DNA of 64,000 nucleotides, taken from contig NC_134397.1 in assembly GCF_050003625.1 (NCBI RefSeq), positions 192,903,063 to 192,967,062 of the forward strand, given 5' to 3'. The notes beneath the pieces are model-generated. The model did no database searches. It had not been told where the DNA came from and saw nothing but the letters and a program-made list of their open reading frames with translations. A program made the position numbers and the translations under genes. Source of the stretch: Haematobia irritans. Lineage: Eukaryota; Arthropoda; Insecta; Diptera; Muscidae. Positions 54,362 through 64,000 of this stretch are shown here, in pieces (position 1 is the stretch's first letter; the number at the start of each line of letters is the position of its first letter).

Positions 54362-54708
54362 CGCACAGAAAAAAATTTCACAAAAAAAAAAAATTCTAAT
54401 TAAATTCTTAATTGAGTACGTTTGTTGTTTTTGTTTTTTTGACCTTTTTGTTTATTACCTTATTCTTAATTGAGTTTTAAAAAATATTCAATTAAAAATT
54501 TAATTGATTCAACAAATTTTTTAATTGATACAAAAATCAATCACAAAAATTAATAATATCAATTATTTTTTAATTGGATCAATTAATGTTTTAATTGACT
54601 CTCAATAAATTTTTTAATTGATACTATCATTTCTGTGATTGAAAACATTTCAATTAAAAATTATTTTCGTGATTGAAGACAACCAATTTTTTGTTTGCGT
54701 ACACCCAA
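54362..54708 (+). mobile_element. AATT-type MITE with 55-bp insertion
   Basis: It begins CGCACAGAAAAAAATTTCAC. After CTTAATTGAGT there is an extra block ACGTTTGTTGTTTTTGTTTTT ending in a second TTCTTAATTGAG, then the regular family sequence. Confidence 0.75.
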
Positions 54709-55262
54709 ATAAAAAATTCTTGACTCAGGAAGTAAATTTTAGACAAACGAAAAAACTCTTCTTTCAGCGTTTATAGTATTGCCAAAATACTTAAAAAGCA
54801 ATGTATTTAGATGTCTAAATTTTTTGCTGTAGTATTCAGGAGGCTCTTAAATTGACTTGTTAGTGGGTATAGACATTGATATTAAGAAATTTATTGCAAA
54901 CTTCGTCTTTCACATTAGAATATTCTAGCAAACTTAATAATATTTATGCACCAAGAAAAACGAAGTCAAAGATAAGAAAAATCCCTGTATCTACTTGTGC
55001 AGTAAGCTCGTTAAAAATTAAAAAAAATCAGAAAATTCGTTACAACCCAATACCACGACACGATAAAAGTTTGTAATTCTATTATTGACACAAGCAATCA
55101 TAGTATACAACACGATATACAGTAATTAACAAATTAATCGAAATATCCACACATGCCTTCGTTCTTGATTTTTTGTCCATTAATGTAATTAATCACTTAA
55201 GATATTGTTGAGTTGCTTGAAAACACCTAACTTTACTAATAACTTAGGTCTTGCTAATAACT
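54709..55262. other. AT-rich stretch, no gene recognised
   Basis: Nothing recognised; a 66-codon frame (54876-55076) is basic and without motif. Confidence 0.4.
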
Positions 55263-55271
55263 TAGGTCTTG

Positions 55272-55542
55272 GGAGCCACCGTGGTGCAATGGTTAGCATG
55301 CCCGCCTTGCATACACAAGGGTTCGATTCCTGCTTCGACCGAGCACCAAAAAAAAAAGTTTTTCAGCGGTGGATTATCTCACCTCAGTAATGCTGGTGAC
55401 ATTTCTGAGGGTTTCAAAACTTCTCTAAGTGGTTTACTGCAATGTGGAACGGAAGAGAGAAGTTCACCAATGTGGTATCACTATGGACTGAATAGTCTAA
55501 GTGAACCTGATACATCGGGCTGCCACTTAACCTAACCTAACC
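55272..55542 (+). mobile_element. tRNA-derived SINE with target duplication
   Basis: The head has the A-box-like 'TGGTGCAATGGTTAGCATG' and B box GGTTCGATTCC; the tail is CACTTAACCTAACC. TAGGTCTTG is duplicated exactly at 55263-55271 and 55543-55551, proving LINE-mediated insertion. About 70 bp of the body is missing relative to the 9991 copy (after GCAATGTGGAACG). Confidence 0.92.
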
Positions 55543-55551
55543 TAGGTCTTG

Positions 55552-57118
55552 AAAGTAAAGCAAAATCTAAATCTTACATTTGGGTTTAAGGACGTCTCAT
55601 ATACGACGACATCTAATTGCAAAAAGAATACCGCACAATACGAGGTAGAGCTTACAAATATTTTGAAATATTCTGGAATATCACCGGCATTATTGAGATG
55701 TTAAACCAAGAGAGCTGATTGTAAAGTATGATATGCCAATCGTATTTAATATTTCTAACTAAAGACTTATTTTCAAAAATGTTTTCTTGGTCATGATATC
55801 CGACGAAGAAAGCATTGAATTCCAACTAAAGAGTTAACAAGCTTTAATGTTTTTCTTCCTCATTATCACAACTAAACTAGGACAATGGAATTGTTTCCCC
55901 TTGGGTGCATTAGCATTTGCAATTTTTTCCACTAACATCGAACTGTATTTAGTATGCTCAAATGCAAAATGGTGTAAATAGCAATGATCGAATTTTCCGA
56001 AGGATACATATATTAACCTAAAGTAAAAAAAAAATAAATATAATATAATATAATTAAAAAATGCCGACGATATGTGAATGCTAATTTGTGTGTGAGTGCC
56101 CGAATAAAGCTGAGCAATTACACAAGAAAGGTTTGATTGTTTCCTTCTCATTCGTATTTTTTGAAAACTTCACTAACAGGATCTAATGTAATAGGCAATA
56201 TTTCCATAGAATATGTAAAATAGTCCCCAGTCACTAATATCAGTTTAAAAATGAACTGCTCAGCCATCATGTTGAGAAATTTTGGGCAGTCTATGTCGCG
56301 TTGAAGAACTCGTAGTACAAAGACACCCTTTCAGCGTTTTAGATGCATAATGTTTAGCATTTAGATACAAGACTATGTTACGAAGAGATTTATTGCATGA
56401 ATGATCAAAAATTTTTTCACTTAATGTATATAAATATGAGGGTTTAAAATGTAGCTTAAGCAATTTCGATTTTCGCTTGATGTGGTGATTTATATAACAT
56501 TCTGAGGATATAATTTATATATGTATATATATGTATTGCTCATTTCTTACTCATACCCAGGATGAAATGTCATGCTGTCACCAGCACTATCGTCGTCATC
56601 TTCCATACTATGTACGAACATATGTACGTACATACATATTTATACTTTTAGGTTTGGTTGATAGAATCTTTCCTTTGGGAGTATATCAAAAATACAACAG
56701 CGTTTGTAAGACTCGAATAAAATGTCGCCACTTCTTCCATTAACAAACGTAAAGACTTATTGGCATCAATTTTACATATAGTTACTATACAAACATACTA
56801 TAACATACACATTTTTGCATTAAAATGCAAGTATGCAGCTTTCATTAGAAAATGTCTTAATTTAAATGTCTTAATGCCAAATAACATAAAGATTCTTTAA
56901 AATTCGCCCGAATTTTTTAAAACCTTTTCACTACAGCAACATCTCTGGCATTTGAAAAAAAGGATTCTGCTGAAGTGTAAAGGTTGTATTCAGTATATTG
57001 TTCACTTCATGACGGTTAGAGTGAAACTGTATAGCGAATCAATGTTACCATTCACTGCAAGCATTTATTCAAATATGCGATAGCTCTAACAGTACTAGTC
57101 TACGCGTTTTGTAAAGTA
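55552..57118. other. AT-rich stretch, no gene recognised
   Basis: Nothing recognised on either strand; short frames lack motifs. Confidence 0.4.
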
Positions 57119-57126
57119 GTTTTAAC

Positions 57127-57801
57127 CATAACCGTAGGAAGGCCTCTGGGGAGGGGCTTAGACCCCCAGAAACATTTCAGCCCCCCCCCCCCCCCCCCAG
57201 AATTTGAAAACCCATTTACGATCTTTCATTGTATTTATATCATATTAAACAAGTAAATACAATATATAAAGTTCCGCTAAAGACTTTCATGAACAATTTT
57301 ATTTTATTTAGTCTGATCTTTAGTCGCTTTAATTAAAAAATAGTAATTGATATCAAAACTATTCTTTAATAAATGAATATCTTAATAATGCTGCAAAAAA
57401 GCGTCGGCAAAAAAGTAGTGAAAATTTTCTTTTTGGGCCCGGAAGTGGCGCAGAAGAGATGAATTTAACATGGATATGTCATAGGACGGATATCTCCATT
57501 CCAACAGCCTTTAACTGAATTTGAATTAAAAAAATTTCCTGTTTAGTTAAAATAATTAACTTCTTTGTGAGGACATTTTTGGAAGTACTTTGTGCTTTTA
57601 GAACTCCCAATTTTTTGCAGGGAAAAAGTGTGGAACTGCTTTTAGTTTCTTTATTATAAATTAATTGTCTAGTTATATTGAAATAAGATTTTTTATTCAT
57701 TTTTATAAAATAAAACAATAATAGAACCTATAACTTCAGTCTATAATTTTTAGCTAGGGGTGCTATAGCCCCCCTAGGAAAATTTTCTAGCTACGCTACT
57801 G
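57127..57801. mobile_element. hAT-like MITE with 8-bp target duplication
   Basis: GTTTTAAC is duplicated at 57119-57126 and 57802-57809. The right end reads CAGTAGCGTAGCTAG on the minus strand and the left end CATAACCGTAGGAAG is a diverged version. Inside, 'GGGGCTTAGACCCCC' near the left and TGCTATAGCCCCCCTA near the right are subterminal palindromes. A run of 18 C lies at 57181-57198. Confidence 0.75.
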
Positions 57802-57809
57802 GTTTTAAC

Positions 57810-58028
57810 ACAATGAAATAAACCCCCCAAAATTCTTCGTTGGGTTTATTTTCATCAATGAAATATGTGTTTCTTTTATAATTAAATAACACTCTAAACT
57901 TTATTATGAAAAAACAAAGCGAAACAATACCACTCGAGCCACATATAATCTACCAACATTTGGAGAAAATTCTACCAAAAAACTATCAAACAAACCAACA
58001 AACAAACATATTTTGCAAAATGTTATTT
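57810..58028. other. Short unassigned stretch
   Basis: CACTCGAGCCACATATAATC and ACCAACATTTGGAGAAAATT resemble the edge of ~29-bp arrays; no gene. Confidence 0.35.
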
Positions 58029-58930
58029 CTATAAAAATTTTTTGCATTTCATTTCATTTCATTTATTTCATTAGTAATCGAAAAGCCCTACAGGCCTAAA
58101 ATAATTACGAAGTTAAATTCAGAGTAAGAGAGGAAATTATGACCAATTACAATAATAGTATGTTGCTTAATTTACTATTAAAAACTATAATCTTAAAGCT
58201 AACTTATATGTATAATTTATTTCAATTTATATATATAACTTATCAAAAATTTATTTCAATTTCAATTTATTGAGACAATACAATAAGCCAAATGAGACCA
58301 ATAATAGTGTTCTGCCATTTTAGTAAATCTTAATTCTATATATCACTATAAAAGTACTAAATTCAAATAAATACATATTAATTCCATGGATTAACATGAC
58401 CAATTATGGCTATCTATAACTATTTATCTATTCATATATATGGCTTAAGGTTCGGACGACAACTATATATATCCCTATTAATGAGACCCTTGGCTACTAT
58501 AAACATTATCAATTACTCATTTTGGAATCTAAGCAACAATTCATTCCTGAACTGAACAACCGTGAAATTAAAATTCCTGAGCACTATCGGCAAGGCATTC
58601 CATATCCTGGCTATGGATACCACAAATGATCTCTCAAATGTGGAACAATGAATAAATGGTATAATGATTTGCGGGTTCCGTACTGAACGAGAGAAAACAA
58701 ATTTAGATATAAGATCAGAAGGCATCGACCTTTTTATTGCCCTGTAAAAAAACAGCAATTTCCGAATTGAAACACTCCACTCACATGTTCGTACCATCTG
58801 ACCCCGAATACATACCGAACTATCCTATTCACAATGAGCCTAATTTTATATCTATTAAGATTCTGAGTGCACGACACCAACTCCAATCAGTAGTTCACCT
58901 GTGTCATAAGAAGAGCAAAAGCAATTGTGC
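58029..58930 (-). pseudogene. 5'-truncated LINE, reverse transcriptase C-terminus and 3' tail
   Basis: On the minus strand 58797-58513 encodes a stretch with FYRAIKRSMPSDLISKF, RNPQIIIPF and SIARIWNALPIVLRNFN, and ends FRNELLLRFQNE before a stop; SLPxxR/IWNALP is typical of the very end of insect LINE reverse transcriptases. Upstream, shifted in frame, is NRIVRYVFGVRWYEHVS. The 3' untranslated region ends CTGTAGGGCTTTTCGATTAC then repeated GAAAT units at 58061-58029. Non-autonomous remnant; probably Jockey or a related clade. Confidence 0.8.
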
Positions 58931-58964
58931 GCCTGGCGTGAAGTGGCAAATACAACCCATATTT

Positions 58965-59145
58965 ATTTCTATACAAAATGTTGTCAACATTTTATTTCTA
59001 TAGAAAATTTTCTCAAAATTTTCTTTCTATAGAAAATTTTCTCAAAATTTTATTTCTATAGAAAATTTTCTCAAACTTTTATTTCTATAGAAAAATTTCT
59101 CAAATTTTATTTCTATAGAAAATTTTCTCAAAATTTTTTTGTTTT
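58965..59145 (+). repeat. ~29-bp repeat array
   Basis: Six units of TTTATTTCTATAGAAAATTT with TCTCAAAA (the TTTTGTC of other arrays is here TTTTCTC). Confidence 0.85.
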
Positions 59146-59558
59146 ATTTTCATCATGTAATTTGAAGCCACATAGCGGACAATTTATATAAATTACACTA
59201 TGAATAAAGTACAATTCAAGTTATGACAATGTGAGAACATATGCGTGTATATAATAAGTATAAATATGTATATAAGATGGTATACAAATAAATTAATTAA
59301 TAATATGAAATATGACAAAACATTTTAGGTACCCAATATAAAAAAAGACAAAATAAGAAATGATTATATACTAAATCAACCACAACAAGGCAGCTCTACT
59401 AACACGAGGTTGGATAACCTTCGTGTAGGTAATCCAAGATGATCGAGTAATCTTTTTCGATAAGTAGGATCAGAAATCGAGAAATCCTTTAAGTTAGTAG
59501 AGAGACAATTATATGATCCGGCGATTCTAGCCTGACTTGCCTTCTCCATATAACCCAT
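59146..59558 (-). mobile_element. Probable 3' end of another retroelement
   Basis: A 60-codon minus frame (59558-59376) reads SQARIAGSYNCLSTNLKDFS and PTYRKRLLDHLGLPTRRL before a stop, followed by an AT-rich tail with AATAAA-like sequence. It interrupts a ~29-bp array, which indicates insertion. The family is not recognised. Confidence 0.4.
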
Positions 59559-59561
59559 ATT

Positions 59562-59935
59562 TCTATAAAAAAGTTTTCGCAGAATTTTATTTCTATAGAA
59601 AATTTTCTTAAAATTTTATTTCTATAAAAAATTTTGTCAAAATTTTGTTTCTATAGAAAATTTTGTCAACATTTTATTTCTATAGAAAATGTTGTCAAAA
59701 TTTTATTTCTTTAGAAAATTTTGTCATTATTTTATTTCTATAGAAAATTTTATCAAAATTGTATTTCTATAGAATATTTTGTCAAAATATTATTTCTATA
59801 GAAAATTTCGTCAGAATTTTATTTCTATGCAAAATTTTATTTTTATAGATAAATTTCTGAAATTTTTATTTCTATAGAAAATTTTCTCAAAATTTTATTT
59901 CTATAGAAAATTTTCTCAAAGTTTTTGGTCTTCTG
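59562..59935 (+). repeat. ~29-bp repeat array, continuation
   Basis: About twelve units of TTTATTTCTATAGAAAATTT plus TGTCAAAA. It continues the array that ends at 59145. Confidence 0.85.
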
Positions 59936-59936
59936 C

Positions 59937-60000
59937 CCGAACTGGGATTGAACCCAAATCTTTTGGATACTAAGTGGGCATTGCAGCACGGTGGTTCCCT
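59937..60000 (-). repeat. tRNA-like SINE head
   Basis: The minus strand reads GGGAACCACCGTGCTGCAATG and TTTGGGTTCAATCCCAGTTC, positions and spacing of pol III boxes; it matches the 41908 type. No SINE body follows. Confidence 0.6.
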
Positions 60001-60444
60001 TTCAAATGTATAGCTGATTAGTTGATATTGAATAAAAATCTTCCATCGATAATCTTATGGACTTCAGTTACGATCAACAAGCAAGGTTAATGGTTGGACC
60101 TTCTGTATATAATACAAAAATATAGAGGAAAGAAGAAACCAAGCAAACCCCCTCAAAGACATTGTTTATCAATTAGCAGTTACATATGCAAACAGAAAGA
60201 AACCAAACCAATAAGAGAAACAAATCGAAAAATTTACAACATAGTTTGTAAATTAACAGAAAAAAAAGAAACCGCTCGAAAACACACAGACACACTGAAA
60301 TTAAAAATATATGGTGTACATCTAGATAATGCATAAATCTGGGGGAAATTTTGTGAAAATGTGAGAACCAAAAAGAAATTCATAGTATTAAATTTCAGAC
60401 ACACTGTTATTCATACTATGATTATTTTCACACACTTCAACTTA
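60001..60444. other. Start of intron downstream of coding exon
   Basis: On the minus strand this follows the splice donor at 60445. No further exon was recognised between here and the peptide gene at 45.3 kb. Confidence 0.5.
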
Positions 60445-60446
60445 CC
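60440..60446 (-). promoter_or_regulatory. Splice donor G|GTAAGT
   Basis: GGAG|GTAAGT is a full consensus donor. It leaves the reading frame in phase 1. Confidence 0.8.
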
Positions 60447-60788
60447 TCCTGATTGACGTAAACCAGCACTATTTGGTGGTGTAACACTAGAACTCATAGC
60501 AATCGTTGATGAAGATGTTTGCTGTTGCTGCTGCGGCTGTGACTGCTGTTGTTGATGCGTGGACGACCCTATATTTAATGAAGCCGAACTTTGACCCAAA
60601 TGTCCCACAGAAGCTGGAACACTGCTGGATTGTTGTGACTGTGTTTGGGTTTGAGCCATAGGGGTGGGTGAATCTGTACCCCCAGTCGATGATACATGGC
60701 CATGATAACTGCCTATACGTATGGGTGTACTGGTTCCACTAGACATTATATTACTATGCGAACCCGATTTTGATGAACTCTGAGCCAT
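60446..60788 (-). CDS. First coding exon, Ser/Gln-rich protein
   Basis: The exon starts ATG with the insect-like context GCAATGGC at 60788 and ends at a consensus donor after 114 codons plus one base. The peptide begins MAQSSSKSGSHSNIM and includes GTSTPIRIGSYHGHVSS, TDSPTPMAQTQTQSQQ, a glutamine stretch HQQQQSQPQQQQQ, and SVTPPNSAGLRQSGG. It is Ser, Thr, Gln and Gly rich, with no fold expected, as found at the N-terminus of many insect regulatory proteins (transcriptional co-regulators, RNA-binding proteins, kinases). Composition is far less AT-biased than its surroundings and no repeat is present, supporting a conserved host exon. I cannot name the gene. CAG/CAA mixture encodes the Gln tract. 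Confidence 0.85.
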
Positions 60789-61433
60789 TGCAATTTAAAA
60801 TGAGTTGTACACCTTAATTGAGTTTTACACGATTATTGTGTTTAACTTTTTTTTTTAATATATGTTTTTTTACTAAAATTATAGTAATCAGTATTGTATT
60901 TTAAAATTATCCAAAATCTATGCACACTTCTCTCAATGGGGGTTTTGTAATTCTTGTGCTTCCTGCTTTCTTTATTGATTTATTTTCACAATCACCACAA
61001 AATATATTCGTTGTACAGATATACGATGATTAGGTTTTTTTTTACTATTTTCATTAGCTGCTCCTCTCGATTAGGAAAGATTTTGTTTTGCATTTAGTGG
61101 AGCAACGCAAGCATAGGGATCGATTATTAACAAATGCCTATGATATTTTCTTTTGCTTACAATTCTAAATTGTTCTAATTAAAAGCCACAATTGAATGGG
61201 GAAAAATATTCTATATCACTCAGAGCATGTCATCGGTTGATTTGGCAGAAGCAGCAGTGGTGTTTGGACTTCGTCATCAAAAAATGCTTGTTTTACAACC
61301 ACCAATACCATATATTTTTGCTATTTATTTTTTTCTTGCTTTGCTCCCCGAATACTTGGACAGACCGCATATGGCGGTAGGCAAACAATATTATTAAAAG
61401 ACAGCTAACGTAACACGTATCCAACGAGCGACT
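60789..61433 (-). other. Probable 5' untranslated region
   Basis: Non-repetitive sequence upstream of the exon. It contains several short upstream ATGs and no evident splice sites; a non-coding first exon further up is equally possible. Confidence 0.45.
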
Positions 61434-61435
61434 GA
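61430..61435 (-). promoter_or_regulatory. Candidate initiator TCAGTC
   Basis: TCAGTC on the minus strand fits the arthropod initiator TCAKTY, in the less AT-rich segment GTCAGTCGCTCGTTGGATAC. No TATA box precedes it at the usual distance. It is a tentative start for the transcript of the 60446-60788 exon. Confidence 0.3.
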
Positions 61436-62035
61436 CGACTACACATCAAATGTTCATAGATGTTTTTCCATTCTCTCTGAATTTCAGCTCCAAACTTGTT
61501 CCAACGGCAACGGCAGTTACTTGCGTGCGCATGGAGAAAAAAACAACACATACAAAACAAGTTCACTTATATGGTTTATGAGCTCATCAGGTCTCTGAAG
61601 AAATACATATCTATTGTTTGGCAGCGGCCTCCAATTCTCTCCCACTTTTCACATGCTACCAAACCACCAAAAAAAAAACAAACATTTGCAAATTTGCGAA
61701 TCCCGGTGGTCGAAATAACACACAAAATTAAAGTTGTGTAGAAGATTTTATAAACTGTCATTCACATAAATTAGTATTTTACATAAATTTATTGTTTTAA
61801 TTAAGTCACAACTTCGAAAATAATTTTGCAATGCAAACTTTGCCATTATCTTGTAAAAACAACAACAGTGTTCAAAAAAGTGCAAAACCAAAACAAATCC
61901 CTTACTTGACGTTCTCTCCATCTACTTTCTTTGATCTAGTAAAACATAGGAATATTAAAGAGGAATATTAAAACGTGGAAGAGACTAAACGTCAATTATG
62001 CGCCGTTCATACCATAAGTTTAGTCGTACAATAAT
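61436..62035. other. Upstream flank of Ser/Gln-rich gene
   Basis: Non-repetitive; includes ACTGCCGTTGCCGTTGGAAC on the minus strand. It probably contains promoter sequence. No gene recognised. Confidence 0.4.
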
Positions 62036-62049
62036 GTCGCTAAACAACC

Positions 62050-62337
62050 ACCCATTTTTGTCGGCGGCGGCTGACACTAAATTTTTGCCTCCGGCGGCGG
62101 CGACTTGACGGCTAAGCCGATATAAATATGCCAATTCGGCGGGGTGGCCAATTATTCATTATAAAATCAATTTTAAGTTATTCAAATGGTAATGAGATTA
62201 GTTGTACATCCAATCTTATAATCAAATTTAAATTTCATTCAAATTTTCTGAGCTAAATTTTTGAAAAATTATTATAACAGCTTGAAATTGATTAAATATG
62301 GGTAAAAGGTTCATAATTTTGGCACAAAATACAACAA
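62050..62337 (+). repeat. CGG-rich direct repeat, left copy
   Basis: It opens CCCATTTTTGTCGGCGGCGG and continues GGCTAAGCCGATATAAAT, AATTCGGCGG, TTATTCATTATAAAAT and ATGGTAATGAGATTAGTTGTA. The same order of motifs recurs at 63755-64000. Confidence 0.7.
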
Positions 62338-62399
62338 ATATTAATACATTTTTCCGATTTAAACCGATAGGTTTAATTAATTGGCGTCTAAATTTGAGA

Positions 62400-62467
62400 T
62401 TCGACATATTCGGCGGCGGCGTCTCTCCGCTGCCCGGGGGAGAGAGACCTCCCACGGCAGACCAGGA
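62400..62467 (+). pseudogene. LINE fragment, left of MITE
   Basis: One frame gives CPGERDLPRQT, which joins across the MITE to RVVLAQLRSGKCSRLNSYL. LPR.TR..LAQLRSG is the conserved region just after RNase H in many dipteran LINEs. Confidence 0.7.
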
Positions 62468-63415
62468 CAGGGATGGAAAATGCAGTACTATAGTACTTTT
62501 TCAATACTTTTTCACCCCGGTCAGTACCGTAGTGCCCCCGCGAATGATTTAGTACCTTTTGTGTAGACATATTTGAGCCGATATCAGATTTATGGTACAA
62601 TAGCTTTGACATTAAAATATTTTGAGAAAGTCTTTATCAACCTTATTTGCTAATAGCCTTTTTACAAATTTGGCAAAACATACAAGTTCATGCGGGAAGA
62701 AAATATCGATTTTCTAAAAGCCATAGTCAAAAACACGATTTTCTTGAGTTTCAAGAATGTTTTGGTCGACAAAAGCATGCGATTCTATACTATCGATTTT
62801 TTATTTCATTAGAAAATTTTGTCAAAAATTTATTTCTATATAAAATTTTTGCAAAATGTTATTTCTATAGGAAATTTTGTCAAAATTTTATTTCTATTGA
62901 AAATTTTGTAAAAATTTTATTTCTATAGGAAATTTTGTCAAAATTTTATTTCTATAGGAAATTTTGTCAAAATTTTATTTCTATTGAAAATTTTGTAAAA
63001 ATTAAAAATAGGAAATTTTGTCAAAATTTTATTTCTTTAGTATATTTTGTCAAAATTTTATTTCTATAGAAAATTTTGTCAAAATTTTATTTCTATAGAA
63101 AATTTTGTCAAAATTTTATTTATATAGAAAAGTTTGTCAAATTTTTATTTATATAGAAAATTTTGTAAAAATTTTATTTATTTAGAAAATTTTGTCAACA
63201 TTTTATTTATATAGAAAATTTTCTCAAAATTTTATTTTTATAGACATTTTTTCAAAACTTTATTTCTATAGAAAATTTTGTCAAAATTTTATTTTCTTGA
63301 CAATTCTTGACAATAGTCTTCTAGTGGAATTTTTGTTGAAATTTTGTTAAAAGTACCTTTTCGACCAAAAAATACCTTCTTTGTACTTTCTTAAAGATTG
63401 TATTTTCCATCCCTG
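62468..63415. mobile_element. hAT-like MITE carrying a ~29-bp array
   Basis: Ends CAGGGATGGAAAATGCAGTA and ATTGTATTTTCCATCCCTG are inverted repeats (16 bp, then a gap). The target is duplicated: GACCAGGA at 62460-62467 and GACCAGGG at 63416-63423. An 8-bp duplication and CAGGG ends are typical of hAT elements. The interior holds the array at 62805-63300; no transposase. Confidence 0.85.
62805..63300 (+). repeat. ~29-bp repeat array inside hAT-like MITE
   Basis: About 16 units of TTTATTTCTATAGAAAATTT plus TGTCAAAA, here within clear transposon boundaries. Confidence 0.88.
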
Positions 63416-63700
63416 GACCAGGGTAGTTTTGGCCCAACTAAGATCAGGCAAGTGCAGCCGCCTCAATTCATACTTATCAGTGATTGATAGCAGCGTAGCT
63501 GACGTGTGTCCCATCTGTAATCAAGGGCCACATGACACTCGTCATCTTTTTGCTTGCCCAGCTAAGCCTACCCGTCTCACTACCAGATCACTCTGGACAC
63601 CCCATCCTTGTCGCAGAGTTCCTTGTTCTGGCTACCAGTTGAACTACACAAGCATAGAACAAAATGGATGAAACTACATTAAAAACTGTTACAACAACAA
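63416..63700 (+). pseudogene. LINE C-terminal fragment with zinc-finger-like motif
   Basis: The frame reads RVVLAQLRSGKCSRLNSYLS, then DVCPICNQGPHDTRHLFAC, a CPxCxxxxHDxxHLFxC motif that follows RNase H in Jockey-type LINEs of flies, then PAKPTRLTTRSLW. The frame then breaks (HPCRRVPCSGYQ) and an ACAACAACAACAA tail follows at about 63690. It is the 3' end of a 5'-truncated LINE split by the MITE at 62468. Confidence 0.85.
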
Positions 63701-63754
63701 CAAATGGCAAAAACTTGGTCGGCGGCTTCATTATCATAACCAGAGAATGAAGCC

Positions 63755-64000
63755 GGCCCATTTTTGTCGGCGGCAGCGGCTTGTCGGCTAAGCAGACATA
63801 AATTTGTCTATTCGGCGGTGCACAATTATCCATTATAAAATAAATTTGATGTCATCCAATTTGTAATGAGATTAATTGTAAAACCAATAAAATGTACATT
63901 TCTTTCCAATATTCGAAGCTACATTTTTGCAAAATTATTATAGAAATTTGATACTGATGAATTGTGCATGGAAAGTTCAAAATATTGGCAAAAAATACAA
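63755..64000 (+). repeat. CGG-rich direct repeat, right copy (cut by window)
   Basis: CCCATTTTTGTCGGCGGCAG, TTGTCGGCTAAGCAGACAT, TCTATTCGGCGGTG, TTATCCATTATAAAAT and TTGTAATGAGATTAATTGTA parallel 62050-62337. Family not recognised. Confidence 0.7.

Noticed and set aside
60094..60336. 80-codon Lys-rich plus-strand frame
   Set aside because: Low-complexity A-rich sequence within the presumed intron; no motif.

Overview
The window looks like nuclear DNA of a muscid fly, most probably the horn fly Haematobia irritans or a close relative. Two decayed mariner copies match the Himar1 transposase and its terminal repeats, which were first described from that species. The rest is AT-rich and packed with nested short transposons of the kind seen in calyptrate flies. 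There is no prokaryotic gene organisation, and most long open frames are reading frames through tandem repeats.

Layout. 1-6832: two families of Helitron/DINE-like elements with central 153-bp repeats, family B nested in family A, plus a 3' fragment of a DD41D (rosa-like) transposon. 8615-11370: a composite Himar1 element whose two ends are both 5' ends in inverted orientation, carrying a tRNA-derived SINE, an AATT-type MITE and a minisatellite. 13167-15895: LINE remnants with RNase H and a YADD reverse transcriptase motif, a local duplication and a MITE. 16065-25085: further MITEs, arrays of a ~29-bp repeat centred on TTTCTATAGAAA, and full copies of families C and A. 26265-41910: SINE, Tc1/mariner remnants, a 33-bp hairpin, chimeric and duplicated MITEs, a complete family A element inserted in a MITE, an internally deleted DD41D element and a nearly intact DD37E (ITmD37E) transposon. 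43320-47567: family A arrays. 48-60 kb: mostly unassigned AT-rich DNA with SINEs, a second Himar1 copy, hAT-like MITEs and LINE ends. 62-64 kb: a LINE fragment split by a hAT-like MITE, between two GC-rich direct repeats.

The likely host genes are few and on the minus strand. At 45149-45358 lies a small intronless gene missed by length-limited ORF calling. It encodes a 48-residue precursor: a signal peptide followed by a 27-residue cationic, proline/glycine-rich peptide whose C-terminus resembles the antifungal peptide metchnikowin. It has a TATA box, an initiator, a polyadenylation signal and, just upstream, two kappaB-like sites alternating with GATA sites, the usual promoter layout of NF-kappaB-driven antimicrobial peptide genes. 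This is the most interesting item in the window. At 60446-60788 is the first coding exon of a Ser/Gln-rich protein with a consensus splice donor. Its first intron probably runs leftward through the transposon-filled sequence, so the peptide gene may lie inside it. A possible single exon of unknown identity lies at 42153-42471.
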